DNA from: Apoda limacodes
Taxonomy: Eukaryota; Arthropoda; Insecta; Lepidoptera; Limacodidae
Length of the DNA stretch: 64,000 bases
Reading direction: 5' to 3'
NCBI GenBank assembly: GCA_946406115.1
Contig: OX291552.1
Coordinates: forward strand, 1,550,001 to 1,614,000
Made by a program: the position numbers and the translations under genes. Below, piece by piece: positions 22,275-32,900 of the stretch (the first letter of the stretch is position 1; each line of letters starts with the position of its first letter). The notes under the pieces were generated by a model. The model saw nothing but the letters and a program-made list of their open reading frames with translations, did not search any database and had not been told where the DNA came from.

Positions 22275-22625
22275 TTATCATTACTATTCTCGCAGATTTA
22301 GATATTTTCATCATCAAATCATTGTCATCATGTAAGTTAATAACATTTAACATTGTGTGAGTGTAATGAATATGCTATTACAAATGAGATGTCTTTGGTC
22401 AATATCGATTCTGATTACTAATTTGTGTATTGTTTCAGCTTCAGTGATTTGCTATAAAGCGGAAGAAGACCTTATTACTATTTAAAATCGAGTTTTCTAT
22501 TCATTATAAATAATAAAAGTCTAGTTTTCTGTGTTTTAAATGTTTATATAATTTTAACACATTGTTTCAGCTCCAGTCAATAAGAAGGGAAGAAACAGAC
22601 GATACTTTTTGCTCGGGATGTAAGT
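22275..22625 (+). repeat. Array of repeated exon-like units, right part
   Basis: 'atcattactattctcgcaga...tcatcatgtaagttaataac' (22275-22345) repeats the 18.08-18.25 kb unit with part of the exon-like core deleted. Two further acceptor-led units follow: 'attgtttcag|cttcagtgatttgc' (22440) and 'attgtttcag|ctccagtcaataag' (22570), the latter ending in gatgtaagttg. The two resemble each other weakly (shared ggaagaa and gac words). Joining the 22570 unit to the next acceptor at 23507 puts a stop in the frame I tested, so coding use is doubtful. Confidence 0.4.
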
Positions 22626-22989
22626 TGTTTTAGTTAAAAACATAAATTTAATTTATATAATTACTGGATTTTATGTTTGTATGTCTTTTACCATGACTTT
22701 GAAGAAACTACTGGACTGGTTGAGATCCGGTTTGTTGCATAAATTAGCTATTTTGGGGTTTTATTAGGTACTAGCTGCTGCCCGCGACATCGTCTGCGTG
22801 AACGTTATACTATAACATCACTTTTTGTGAACGAAACCATAGCGCGATCTAATTCAACGCCAACGCCAACGCCTAGTTAGCAAATAGGAAACATTTTTAT
22901 ATGGTGAAAAATTATAACACATCTAAGTTATGACTTTATTCGATTATTTAACATAAAATAAATGGCTATATTTTATTCAAAGTTAAGCA

Positions 22990-23100
22990 GTTGAAAACTT
23001 TATTCAAAGTTAAGCAACGTCGGGCTTGGTCAGTATATGGATGGGTGACAGCTTAGCGGCACACTTTTTATTTTTGTTTGTGTTCGTAAATTACCTAAAT
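22990..23100 (+). repeat. 5S rRNA-derived SINE head, + copy
   Basis: 'aagttaagcaacgtcgggct' then 'tggtcagtatatggatgggt' follows the 3' half of animal 5S rRNA, including the internal pol III promoter region, and passes into a non-5S body ('gcggcacactttttattttt'). A truncated echo of the head (aaagttaagcagttgaaaac) lies just before it. It is a SINE remnant, not a 5S gene: the 5' half of 5S is missing. Confidence 0.7.
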
Positions 23101-23164
23101 TTACATGCGTAACATTAACATCGGTCAAGTGCAAGTCTGGCCCCGCACACTGAGGTTTCCGTAC

Positions 23165-23280
23165 CACGGTTTTACGTAATTTACGAACACAAACAAAAAC
23201 AAAAAGTGTGCCGCTAAGTGGTCACCCATTCAAGTACTGACCAAGCCCGACGCTGCTTAACTTTGAATATCTTTTCCAAC
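23165..23280 (-). repeat. 5S rRNA-derived SINE head, - copy (inverted partner)
   Basis: The reverse complement reads 'aaagttaagcagcgtcgggc', 'ttggtcagtacttgaatggg', 'tgaccacttagcggcacact', closely matching the + copy at 22990. The two copies face each other across about 75 bases and would form a long hairpin in RNA. Confidence 0.7.
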
Positions 23281-23507
23281 AAACAAATGTGTTTACTGTT
23301 TCTCTTAATGGTAAGCTAGATGGTGCTGTACTGGTAATTTAAAATAGTAATGACTTGGGCCCGTCTTACACTTGGAAGGGTTTTTATTATTTGTTGTAAT
23401 ACTTTAGAGTTCACAATATTTACTGCAAATTTGAAGTTTGTATGTATTATTGTTTTTTGTATTTGTTTATGGGTATAATTTACAAGTGTCGTTTTTATCT
23501 TTACAGA

Positions 23508-23824
23508 GGCTGAGACTCCGTAGGTATAGTAGATGGATACATGAATGCATAAAGAAAAAGAGAGAATTGACATTGGATTGGGTAAGCAGGGCAATAGGCA
23601 AATGGGCAAACGGGATGAAAAGGACATATAAAATAGTAAAAGACCACAGTACCAAATCCGGCAATCACCCTCGCACATTGATCTATATAAATGTTATGAA
23701 TGAATTGTCGTCACGAAAACCATACATTTCACTACTTGCAATAGAAACAACAACACCAAGCAATAGTACAACAAACCTTTACAAACACCAAGCAATAGAA
23801 CAACAGAACCATTACAAACAATAA
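23508..23824 (+). CDS. Myb/SANT-like domain protein, C-terminal exon or relic
   Basis: A good acceptor ('tttttatctttacag') precedes an open frame of about 105 codons ending in TAA. The core WANGMKRTYKIVKDHSTKSG...NVMNELSSRKPYISLLA resembles the end of insect Myb/SANT-like (MSANTD-type) domains, where a Trp starts the last helix and a KDH.xKSG segment is typical. The tail is rich in Ser, Thr, Asn and Gln. PIF/Harbinger transposons encode such a protein beside their transposase, and a Harbinger-like fragment lies 2 kb downstream. It may therefore be transposon-derived rather than a host gene. The upstream exon is not identified. Confidence 0.4.
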
Positions 23825-23829
23825 ATGCA

Positions 23830-24720
23830 ATATCAGGCTACAGGATAGAAGAAAATGAAAAATGAATGAAGCGCTTTGCCAATTTAAATTAGTGGAAGAG
23901 TATTGAGAAAAACGCCATAAAGATTTTTCTAACTTCAGCATTTACAACAATTGATTGACATTATGTCTTGTGGACACTTCTTGTAGATAAAATTATAAAT
24001 TTACTAGTGTATAATGTTATTATTATTTAGTTAATTTGTTTTTGGTTTTTCTTCACAAGGTTGTTCATTGATGTTATTGTTAATAGCAGTATTGATGGTT
24101 ACATGTGTTTAGTAATATAAGTATGTATCTAAGTTAGCTTTTGATTTTTTAACCGTATATAAAGTATGTATGAAAATAAGCTTTTGATCGTTCAAACAGT
24201 ATGATTAATTTACATATAGATTTGGATTATTAAAAAACAAAAAAAATAGTGAAATCTAAAATAGCAAAATGGAGTGTTAATCTTTAGTTTGATGGTGATG
24301 TCATTGATTCAGTGCACTCATTGAATTGCAATTACAAAATAGTAACAGGTGTAAATTTAAATATTTGAATAATTATTTTGCACTACTATAATGATTCTAA
24401 TTGTAATCTGGTTAATATTATAGACATGAAAGTCAGTTAATTTTTTGTTTTATTCCTTGTTACTCCCTATTCTGTAAAAATCTCTTAATTGAAATTTGGT
24501 AGATGGGTATCAATTCTTCTTATTTTAGTGGTTTACTCCTGCAATCTATTCCGGGATCATGAAATATGCAGTTTGCATAAAAACAGGAATTGTGTAACAA
24601 AACCTAAAGGATGATTCTATGATTGCCAACCAATTGAATTGGGTGGCATTCCATCTATGCATATTTTTAAACCACAGTAGTATTCAGTGATGGAATTTGG
24701 CAGTTTAATTTTTATTAAAC
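23830..24720. other. AT-rich sequence, possible 3' flank of the Myb/SANT-like ORF
   Basis: No further open frame or repeat family was recognised. Confidence 0.35.
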
Positions 24721-24721
24721 A

Positions 24722-25065
24722 CTAGCTTTTGCTCGTGGTTTCACCCATCCTAAATTCAGTTATCAATGTAGGATTTTATTGGAAACTCCTCAATAATAGA
24801 AAGAAAAACCACTTGAACTTCAAGTAGCCTATGTCCTTTCCCAGACCTAAACTATTTCCATGCCAAATTTGCCCACGGTTTCACCCACCCTAAATTCGAT
24901 TATCAGTGTAGGATTTTAGTGGCAACTCCTCAATCATAGAAAAAAACCGATTTATACTTAGCTTTTTCAAGAAGCCTATGTCCTATCCCGGGACTCAAAC
25001 TATCTCCATGCCAAACTTCATCTTAATTGGTACAGCGGTTTTAACGTTACTTTAATATTAGTTGG
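24722..25065 (+). repeat. Lepidopteran 'actagcttttgc' repeat with internal duplication
   Basis: It starts 'actagcttttgctcgtggtt' and repeats 'cggtttcacccaccctaaat' with 'tgtaggattttagtggcaac' at about 24878, so the head is present twice. It ends 'actcaaactatctccatgcc...ggtacagcggttttaacg', the standard end of this repeat in butterflies. Confidence 0.65.
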
Positions 25066-25470
25066 ATGAACTGAATTGTTTCTGAATATTATATTAAGTA
25101 GCATATTTCTGTTAGTCAGATGTCACTGTCAAAAATGGTTAATAATGTCTGTATATTTCAATTACCATGACACAGCTTCAGTTTGGTTATCATGCAGAAC
25201 GAAACCCCCTTTTACACAGATGACCGTAGGACAGGAAGAGATGATTAAGTAAAATAATAATTATTTCAATAATGTAAACACTATTTATAGTACATATTTT
25301 TACAAATTTTCGTGTTACAACCCAACGGTGCAGCTTGTGCAAACCCAAGAGTATTCAAATGTAGACAGTGTTAGAACTGTCATATAAATATCAATGATCA
25401 TTCATTCATCATTTTGTCATTTGTGAAATCAAACAGCATAAACCCTTCGTGGTTTTGATGGTGTCTGAAG

Positions 25471-26145
25471 CATTTAAAAAGTTGCCTCTGGCTGCCCTAG
25501 AATTATTGGAGTTATAGATGTAACTTTGGTATAAAAGCAGCCCATCAAGAAATCTAGTGTACAATATAGATAGGGTCTGACAAATTAAAACTGAAGGCAC
25601 TACTGTAGGACTTGTTTAATGTTCTGGCCTTGAAGTTAGATAGACATTGTTGCTCTATTACACAAACACTTCCAACACTTGATGTACTAATTTTCAATGA
25701 GACACCACTGGAATGACTGCAACACTTGTAAATCTTGATAGAATCAAATACTTTTTGTACTTGACAATTGCTATGCGGAGAGGAAAATTATACTTTTCTA
25801 TTTTCTAGTATTTCAAAAATTGTTTCTGGCTTTCCTAGAATTATTGGAGCTATAGATGTAACTTTGGTATGAAAGCAGCCCATCAAGAAATCCAGTGTTC
25901 AATTTAGATAGGGTCTGCCAAATTAAAACTGAAGGCACTACTGTAGGATATATTCAATGTTCTGGCCTTGAAGTTGGTTAGCCATTGTAGCTCTATTACA
26001 CAAACACTTTCAACACTTTGATGTTCCAATAGTCAATGGGATACTGCTGGAGAGACTGCAACACTAGCGAATCTTGATAGAATCAAACGCATTTTTGTAG
26101 TCGACAAATTGCTACGTGGAGAGGCCAATTATACTTTTCTAGTAT
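25471..26145 (+). repeat. Tandem duplication of a PIF/Harbinger-like transposase fragment
   Basis: Two direct copies of about 338 bases (25471-25808 and 25809-26145) have drifted apart by substitutions and small indels. In the second copy one frame reads SGFPRIIGAIDVTLV, like the FPxxxGxIDxTHI block with the first catalytic Asp of Harbinger transposases. Downstream frames are closed, so only the block's neighbourhood survives. The duplication postdates insertion because both copies share the same degraded ends. Confidence 0.5.
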
Positions 26146-26760
26146 ATGTATTTGTTCTATAGTACTAAAGCCTAATACCGATTTGGATTTGGAGGTTAAA
26201 TTCAAAGTCTGTGCTTTATGTAAAATTCAACAAACTGCAGTCAACCAATATGACTATGTCTTCTTTCTTTCTTTTCTTAATGAATGGCAGTCACACTACT
26301 TTAAAGTATATTAAGAATATTAACATTTGCCTTATTTTTGTGTCTCCGTTTTAAACAAAACAGTTTTTTTTTTAATGACAGTGACAGCAGTTGTCAAATG
26401 TATTGTTTGCATCTTATGCAATCACGAACGAATGAACACTTGTCAGTTGCGAGCAATCATTGCTAGCAATCAAAGCTCCGTGGACACTTCATTGCCAAAT
26501 TTGCGTTATTTGCGAGAAATTGCAAGCTACAAAATCACGCCCATGTCTATGGTGCAGACTGACAAAACCTTAGAAAAAGGTTGCTATGACAAGTTAATGG
26601 TACAAATAAATATACCATATTTGCCATGAACAAAGAAAAAATATATGTAAATATTATTGTAATAGAATTATTGCATTATATTGCAATAAATTCCATCCAA
26701 AGCAATGTAGTTATAAAGTGCTAAGTGCTTATGTTCAAAATTATAACTTACCTATTACAG
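26146..26760 (+). promoter_or_regulatory. WDR24 upstream region (promoter not resolved)
   Basis: This interval precedes the first coding exon. It has an open frame at 26327-26629 with no recognisable content. An acceptor-like 'cttacctattacag' ends at 26760, so the first coding exon may have a spliced 5' UTR. No TATA box or initiator can be called with confidence. Confidence 0.25.
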
Positions 26761-26816
26761 TAAAGAAATAAAAACAAAGTAATGCTGTGAGCAATAACCT
26801 GTACATAACTAAAATT

Positions 26817-26916
26817 ATGATTCAATCTAACAGCATTTGTGTGTCTCAAGAGGGGCCAGCAAATGCTTTGGCACTTAATAAAGACTGTACACAGGTTGTT
26901 ATAGCTGGTAGAAATG
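26817..26916 (+). CDS. Wdr24: WDR24 exon 1
   Basis: Residues 1-33. GPANALAL and TQVVIAGRN match the start of the WDR24 propeller. It ends in phase 1 at donor gtttgtag, and the split codon is completed as Val by exon 2. Confidence 0.9.
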
Positions 26917-29900
26917 GTTTGTAGATTAATTTTAAAAATTTGGTTTTTTAAACTATATCTTTATATATACTTCATATTAATATGCCATCCCGACACTAAT
27001 TCCGGCTAAATTGTACTTTAGGACCCGTCGGATTAAGGGAATGGAACCAGGGGCTCAATACCTATCACGTTTATGGGACGGAACAACATTAATGAATGGT
27101 GGATGGGTAAAATTGTACTTTATTGTCAGTCGAGGCTAGGGCTGTGAGGGTGTTGAGGGTAGAGAAACACCCCATTTGAAGGACAGTTTCTAATATGATT
27201 AGAATCTCATTCTTACCAAAAAAAAGTTTGGTTCAGAATAATTTTAATACTGTGAAGAGCCAGTAAGAAACTCAGTAGTTAAACTTTATATAATTTTTTC
27301 TACTTCATATTAAAAATAATATAAGTGTTATTTACATTATTGGGAAGGAACAGTTAAAATATCAATAATTAGCTCTCTAAGAGAATTTCAAGGTCCCAAT
27401 TTATAGATTGACAGTAGCTACTGCTCATTTTTGCAAAATAAAGACTGTACTAAAAACAGCGGCTTTACCCCAAAGCAAAAGACATGTAAAATGGAAATAA
27501 CTAAAGTAATACAAGCAACTTTTCTAACTGTATAAGCAGCTGAACTGCGTGGGGATTCAGTAGGGCTGTTTCTATATCAAAGCAAAAGCTGTGGTTGGCT
27601 GACAACAACTTAGGTTGATCAATTACATGTGTTGTTGTAACAAAAATGTCAAAGCAACCAACATGGTTGTACCTTTTTTAGACTGCAGGACCAACTGGCT
27701 TTTAAGGGATTAAACCCTCAAAATTATAGCATTGATAGGAGACTCCTGTGCTAGAGCTGTTTGCATGCCTTTGCTACATCAGGACTACATAGCAATGCCT
27801 CCCCCTGTTTCTCAATATTAAAAAAATTAATCTAATTAATTATCTTATCATTCAACAAAGATACTAAGAACTCTTTCTTGTGTTGGTTTCTAAGAACACT
27901 TCATTGTGTCCTTAGAATCAATTTCCTCTGTTACCCTCTCATTTTGGACATCCCATTTTCACAGTCTATTTTACTATAGTTACTTTGACTTGTGAATACC
28001 TCAGAACATTTTTGAGAAAAGTTAAGGGAATAATGAAAAATCAAATAAGAATGATTTGGAAAAAATCAATATAAGAGAACACTTTCAAAAATAATGAAAA
28101 TATATATTCTCAAAAGTTTGATTACATCTATTTCAAAGCTAAACTTAAACTTGGCAAAAAGCATAGCAAAGGCTCAGTTACCAGCGATGTCACAAATATG
28201 AGAAGTTGGGTCTGCATATGGGCAGATATGGGATTACAGATATCCCATAGGTTCTCATGGGAAAATAGTTCAGATTATTAAAAGAAAGTTACACATTTGT
28301 TATTGGAAATAATATTCAAATTTAAGCAACATCCAGCTTGTCAGTTATCAGATGGGTACACATTTTGTCTTTGTTTGTGTTTGTAAATTACCAGAATGGT
28401 GGGTTCCATACCTTATCTTGGACTTAACCAATTTCTTATATTCATAAATTTTGTCACAGCTCCCATTGGGCATGGAACCTAAAAATTAATTGCCACATTT
28501 GAGAATCGTTTGAGCGATTTGGCTGATTTCTTTTTAGTTGCATTCATAGGTTTGTATAGTAAACCATTCATCTGATTCACCAGCAAAGGTTAAGATTGTG
28601 TGGGTAACACCATGTAGAACCAGCTAGTTTTATTAAGTAGATATGCACCATCGCACACATCCAAATCACAGTTTACAGATTCTTACATGCTATAAAACTG
28701 ATTTTGTTAAATTTTGATTTAATTATTTTCAGTGTTTAAAGTATTTGCAATTGGTGAGAATGAATTCACCGAAGTATGCAATCTAAGAGTTGGGAAAAAC
28801 TTAAACCTTAACTTTTCATCCATTGATGTTGCTTGGAGTTCAATTGAAGGTAATATACTAAAATAAATAATATACATACATACATATGTAAGTTCAATTG
28901 AAGGTTCTAAAAGTTTAGTAAATGTCCATTATTTTTAAATTGTTTCACCAAATATATGTCACTGGTTTTATTTACGTATAAATTTGTCAATTATTACATA
29001 TAACAAACAATGTGAGCCCTACGTTCTGCAGCGTTGCAGTCAAGCCCGCGTTCGGGTCACGGCCGCTCATGGATAAGGGGCCCATACAGTCCAGAACTAG
29101 TTGAGCAATAATTGACAAACCTACACGTAAGTGAAAACAGTTAATTTAAATATAACGGTAAGCGGTCACTGTGGCCTATGGATGCTTGTAACACCAAGGG
29201 TATCACTCGCGCGTTGCCGCCCCTTGAAAAATCGAATAACTTCTTTCTTGAAGAACCTCATACTGTAGGCCTTAGAGAAAACCTTGGCAGGGAGCTCATT
29301 CCACAACCCAAGCGTTCGCGACCATTTCGGTTCTAAAGTGTGAGAATGAATTCCCTGTCGATGGCAAGCGGTGCGATGGTAGAAAGTAGCCGTGGGCATC
29401 AATTGAACAATTCCTTCAAATGAAGTTATCATGTTGGAATTTTATTCACCTGTAAAAAAAGAAAGACAGTAATTGTAGCTGCCTAAAAGCATAAAAGTTA
29501 CCATAGCAAAGATAAATTTCTACCAGGTACTACTGGCCGCCTGGCCCAGTGGTGTAAGACACAGTCAACTTTACTTTGATTCCCAGCTTGGTTCCTTTTT
29601 GTTAAACAAAAAATTGATATATATTTAATCAGTTCAACATAACGGTAAGAAGAAAGGGAACTACCTCCTACACTGCTGAGCTCTATCAATGCAAACTGAC
29701 AGCAACACAAGCGCGCAAAGTTTACCTGACTTATCTACTAGAACTATTAATATTGATGTGTTAAATCAAGAATAAACACAAGTACAAAATTCTGCAACTA
29801 TGAAATTTCATCTATGATCGAACTGAGTGCATCCGCAGAAAAAACACTGAAACCCTCCTATAAATTAGAAACTCTAAATGATTTTATATGCGTGAGAGAA

Positions 29901-32900
29901 GATAACAATCCAAATTGAATTTCATTTAAACTTGTATGTATGTATATATTTTTTTTTTTTTTTCCCAAGTGTTATCATGCAATCAGTCGGAAAACTATGA
30001 GCAGATGGGTTGATAGTTATGTGGTGGTCAGAGCTAGATCCCCAATGGGATAAAGACTCTCCAATGCATTACGGATATCACTTTGATTCCAGGATGTGGC
30101 GTCTTTTTAACCTTCTTGTGGGTTCTGGAGCAATAAGTGGGACTGCTAATTGGTTTGGGTGATTGACTAGTCTTGCTTGGTATTTGGTAAAACTGGAACC
30201 AATTTCCTCTTTGAATGTACTAATATTCAGGTTATCATGTAGCTCCTACACTCTTATAAACCATGGAGAGTTAGAGATTTGTTTCAGGATATAATTTTGA
30301 GTCCTTTGGATTATACATATGCTGGAGTCACTAACTGCTCCCCACAGTTGTAGTCCGTATGTCCATTTTGGTTTTAGTACAGTCTTGTAGATAAGAAGCT
30401 TGTTATCAAGTGACAGCTTAGAGTTTCTACCAAGCAGCCAGTAGAGGCCTCTATATTTCAAGTTGATTTCATCCCTTTTAGTTTGTAGTTGTTTCTTCCA
30501 GATGAGTCATCGATCCAAGTGGATTCCCAGGTATTTGGCAGAGTCACTTTGGGGTAGCTGGTAATTACCCAGGGTGACAGGCGGTCAATTTCCCTTACGT
30601 AGGCTAAATGTTATATGAGTTGATTTTAAAGCACTAGCTCTAATACGCCACCTGGTCAACCAATTTTCGATTTCATCCAAATTCTGCTGTAACATCATAG
30701 AGGCTTTTATAAGGCAGTTGCTATGTGCAAGTATGGCTGTGTCATCAGCGAAGGTTGCGACAGTAATGTCATCATTCTGTGGGAGGTCGCATGTGTATAT
30801 TGTGTATAGTACAGGGCCTAACACTGAGCCTTGTGGCACACCGGTCAGAATGTTGTGAAATGTGGAAGTGCATTAATCTTCTTTTATTTGAAATATTCGT
30901 TCTTTAAGGTACGACTCTATTATAGGAAAATATGGGCAAGGTAAAAGTGATTTTACCTTAAATAATAAGCCCTTGTGCCAAACCCTATCAAATGCCTGCT
31001 GGATATCAAGAAATGCAGACAAGCAATATTCTTTTCTTTCGAATGCAACTTTTATGGTTTTGCAGACTCTATGTATCTGTTCAACTGTACCATGCTGTTG
31101 TCTTAAGCCAAACTAATGGTCCGGGATGATTGAGTTTTGGGCAGTTACTTTTAAAAGTCTACGTAGTAACAATTTTTCAAACAATTTTGAAATTACAGGC
31201 AGCAGACTTATTGGTCTATATGATGTAATTTCATTCACTGGCTTTCCTGGTTTAGGGATCATTATTACCTGGGATACTTTCCAGAGAGTGGGGTAGTAAC
31301 CAGTTCTAAGTATGGCCTTAAAAAGGATTGTAAGGAATACGATAGCTTTTTTTGGGAGCTCTGTCAGGACCTTTTTGTCAATCAAATCGAATCCTGGTGC
31401 TTTCTTTTGGAGTGGCAGGTTTGATTGGCAAATCAAGTTGAAACTCTTGACTCAGTAAATCATCTATGTCAGTGACGTCAGTTTGTGGATCAGCTTCATT
31501 GGGCATAAACACTTTGGCTAGATGTTGTCCAAAAGCATCGGCCTTATCTTGCTTAGATATTGCCCACTCATTGCCTTGTAATCGGAGGGGAGGCTTAGGA
31601 TTTGTAGGCCTGATCTCACTTTTACAGGCTCTCCATAAAGAGTAGTTAGTTGCACTTGTTGCAGTTAAAGATCCAAAATGCGCTTCCATCGAGGTGTTAT
31701 TTGCATTAGTTATGGCGCTTTTTAGATTCTTTATAGCCTTGTTGAGAGCAGTTATCAGTCTAGAGCCCCAATGCAGGTGTTTGGCATTCCAGTCACCTCC
31801 AAATGACAAATCGAGGACCTAGGGTTCTGAAGTATTCACTAAATTGGTCCTTGGTTATCTTATGTCTTGGTGGACAATATCTGGCAGAGACATTAAATTG
31901 TCCATTTCTGTCTGATATAGCTACAGATGTAGCTTGAATGTGGTCAGTCTTAAAATTTGGCATTTCATAATGTTTGATGGATGTCTTAATAATAACCGCT
32001 GTCCCTCCATGTGGCTTCCCATCTGGGTGGTTTGTGCAGTAAATGTTGAAGCCTTTAATTTTTACTAAGCTGTTACTGATAAAATGTGTTTCAGATACCA
32101 AAAGGATGTCAAAGTCATGCAGATGAAGTAGAGTTTCAACTTCATCTTTGTTGGGTGATAATCCATTAGTGTTCCAGGTGGCGATTTTGAGTGTCCCTAT
32201 CTCTGTAGATTCGAGATCAGTGTTGTGATGAGCTGTAGTAGTGTGCTCATTTGTTGTAAGACTAGATCTATTTTTTCACTTTGTTTGATGAACATTTGCT
32301 CTTACAATTTGTTGGAAGCTGGTTGTAGGTCTTTTTGATCTTGTGGAAGCTTGGTTTTTAAGATTTTAGCGTATGATTTACGTCCTTGGTTACTGTTTTC
32401 TTTGTTAGATTCTGCCCTTGGTGAGTTGTCTACATTTATGTTCTATTATGTTCTTTTGCACCTCTTATGGAACACGCTCTGCTATTTTTCTTGGCTTAGG
32501 AGATAATCGTGGGTGGGATTTCCTGGAGAGAATTTCTTTGTAGACTTCGCAACCCTTGTAGTTAGCCGGATGGGGACCTAAGCATAGGGCGCACGTGGCA
32601 GGATTTTTTTTTTTAGGACATTCCGAGGTTTTGTGAGCTTCAGCACATTTGACACAACGGTATGGTTTCATGCAATAATTTTTGTATGTCCATATTGCTG
32701 ACATCTTTGACACTGAGCTACGGTGTTTCTTTTTCTCGGATATTCTATAATGATAGTCTGGATGTATATAACTTTCAGATCCTTTACAGCCTTAGTTTTC
32801 GGTCTCGGTAATAAGTTTGCAAAAAAGGTTGACATAGGCATTTTGTCTTGAAATTTTGCATTTATAATTTCACCAGTAACTATATTGCCGGTTTATGACA

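Noticed and set aside
22568..22616. Coding exon joined to 23508 (49-base exon with an REETDDTF frame)
   Set aside because: Joining with the available donor and acceptor gives a stop either inside the exon or at the junction, so no open product results.
22990..23280. 5S rRNA genes
   Set aside because: Only the 3' half of 5S is present and it runs into unrelated sequence, so these are SINE heads rather than functional genes.
29525..29620. tRNA gene
   Set aside because: A and B boxes are present but the sequence cannot form a cloverleaf with an anticodon arm and acceptor stem; SINE head instead.
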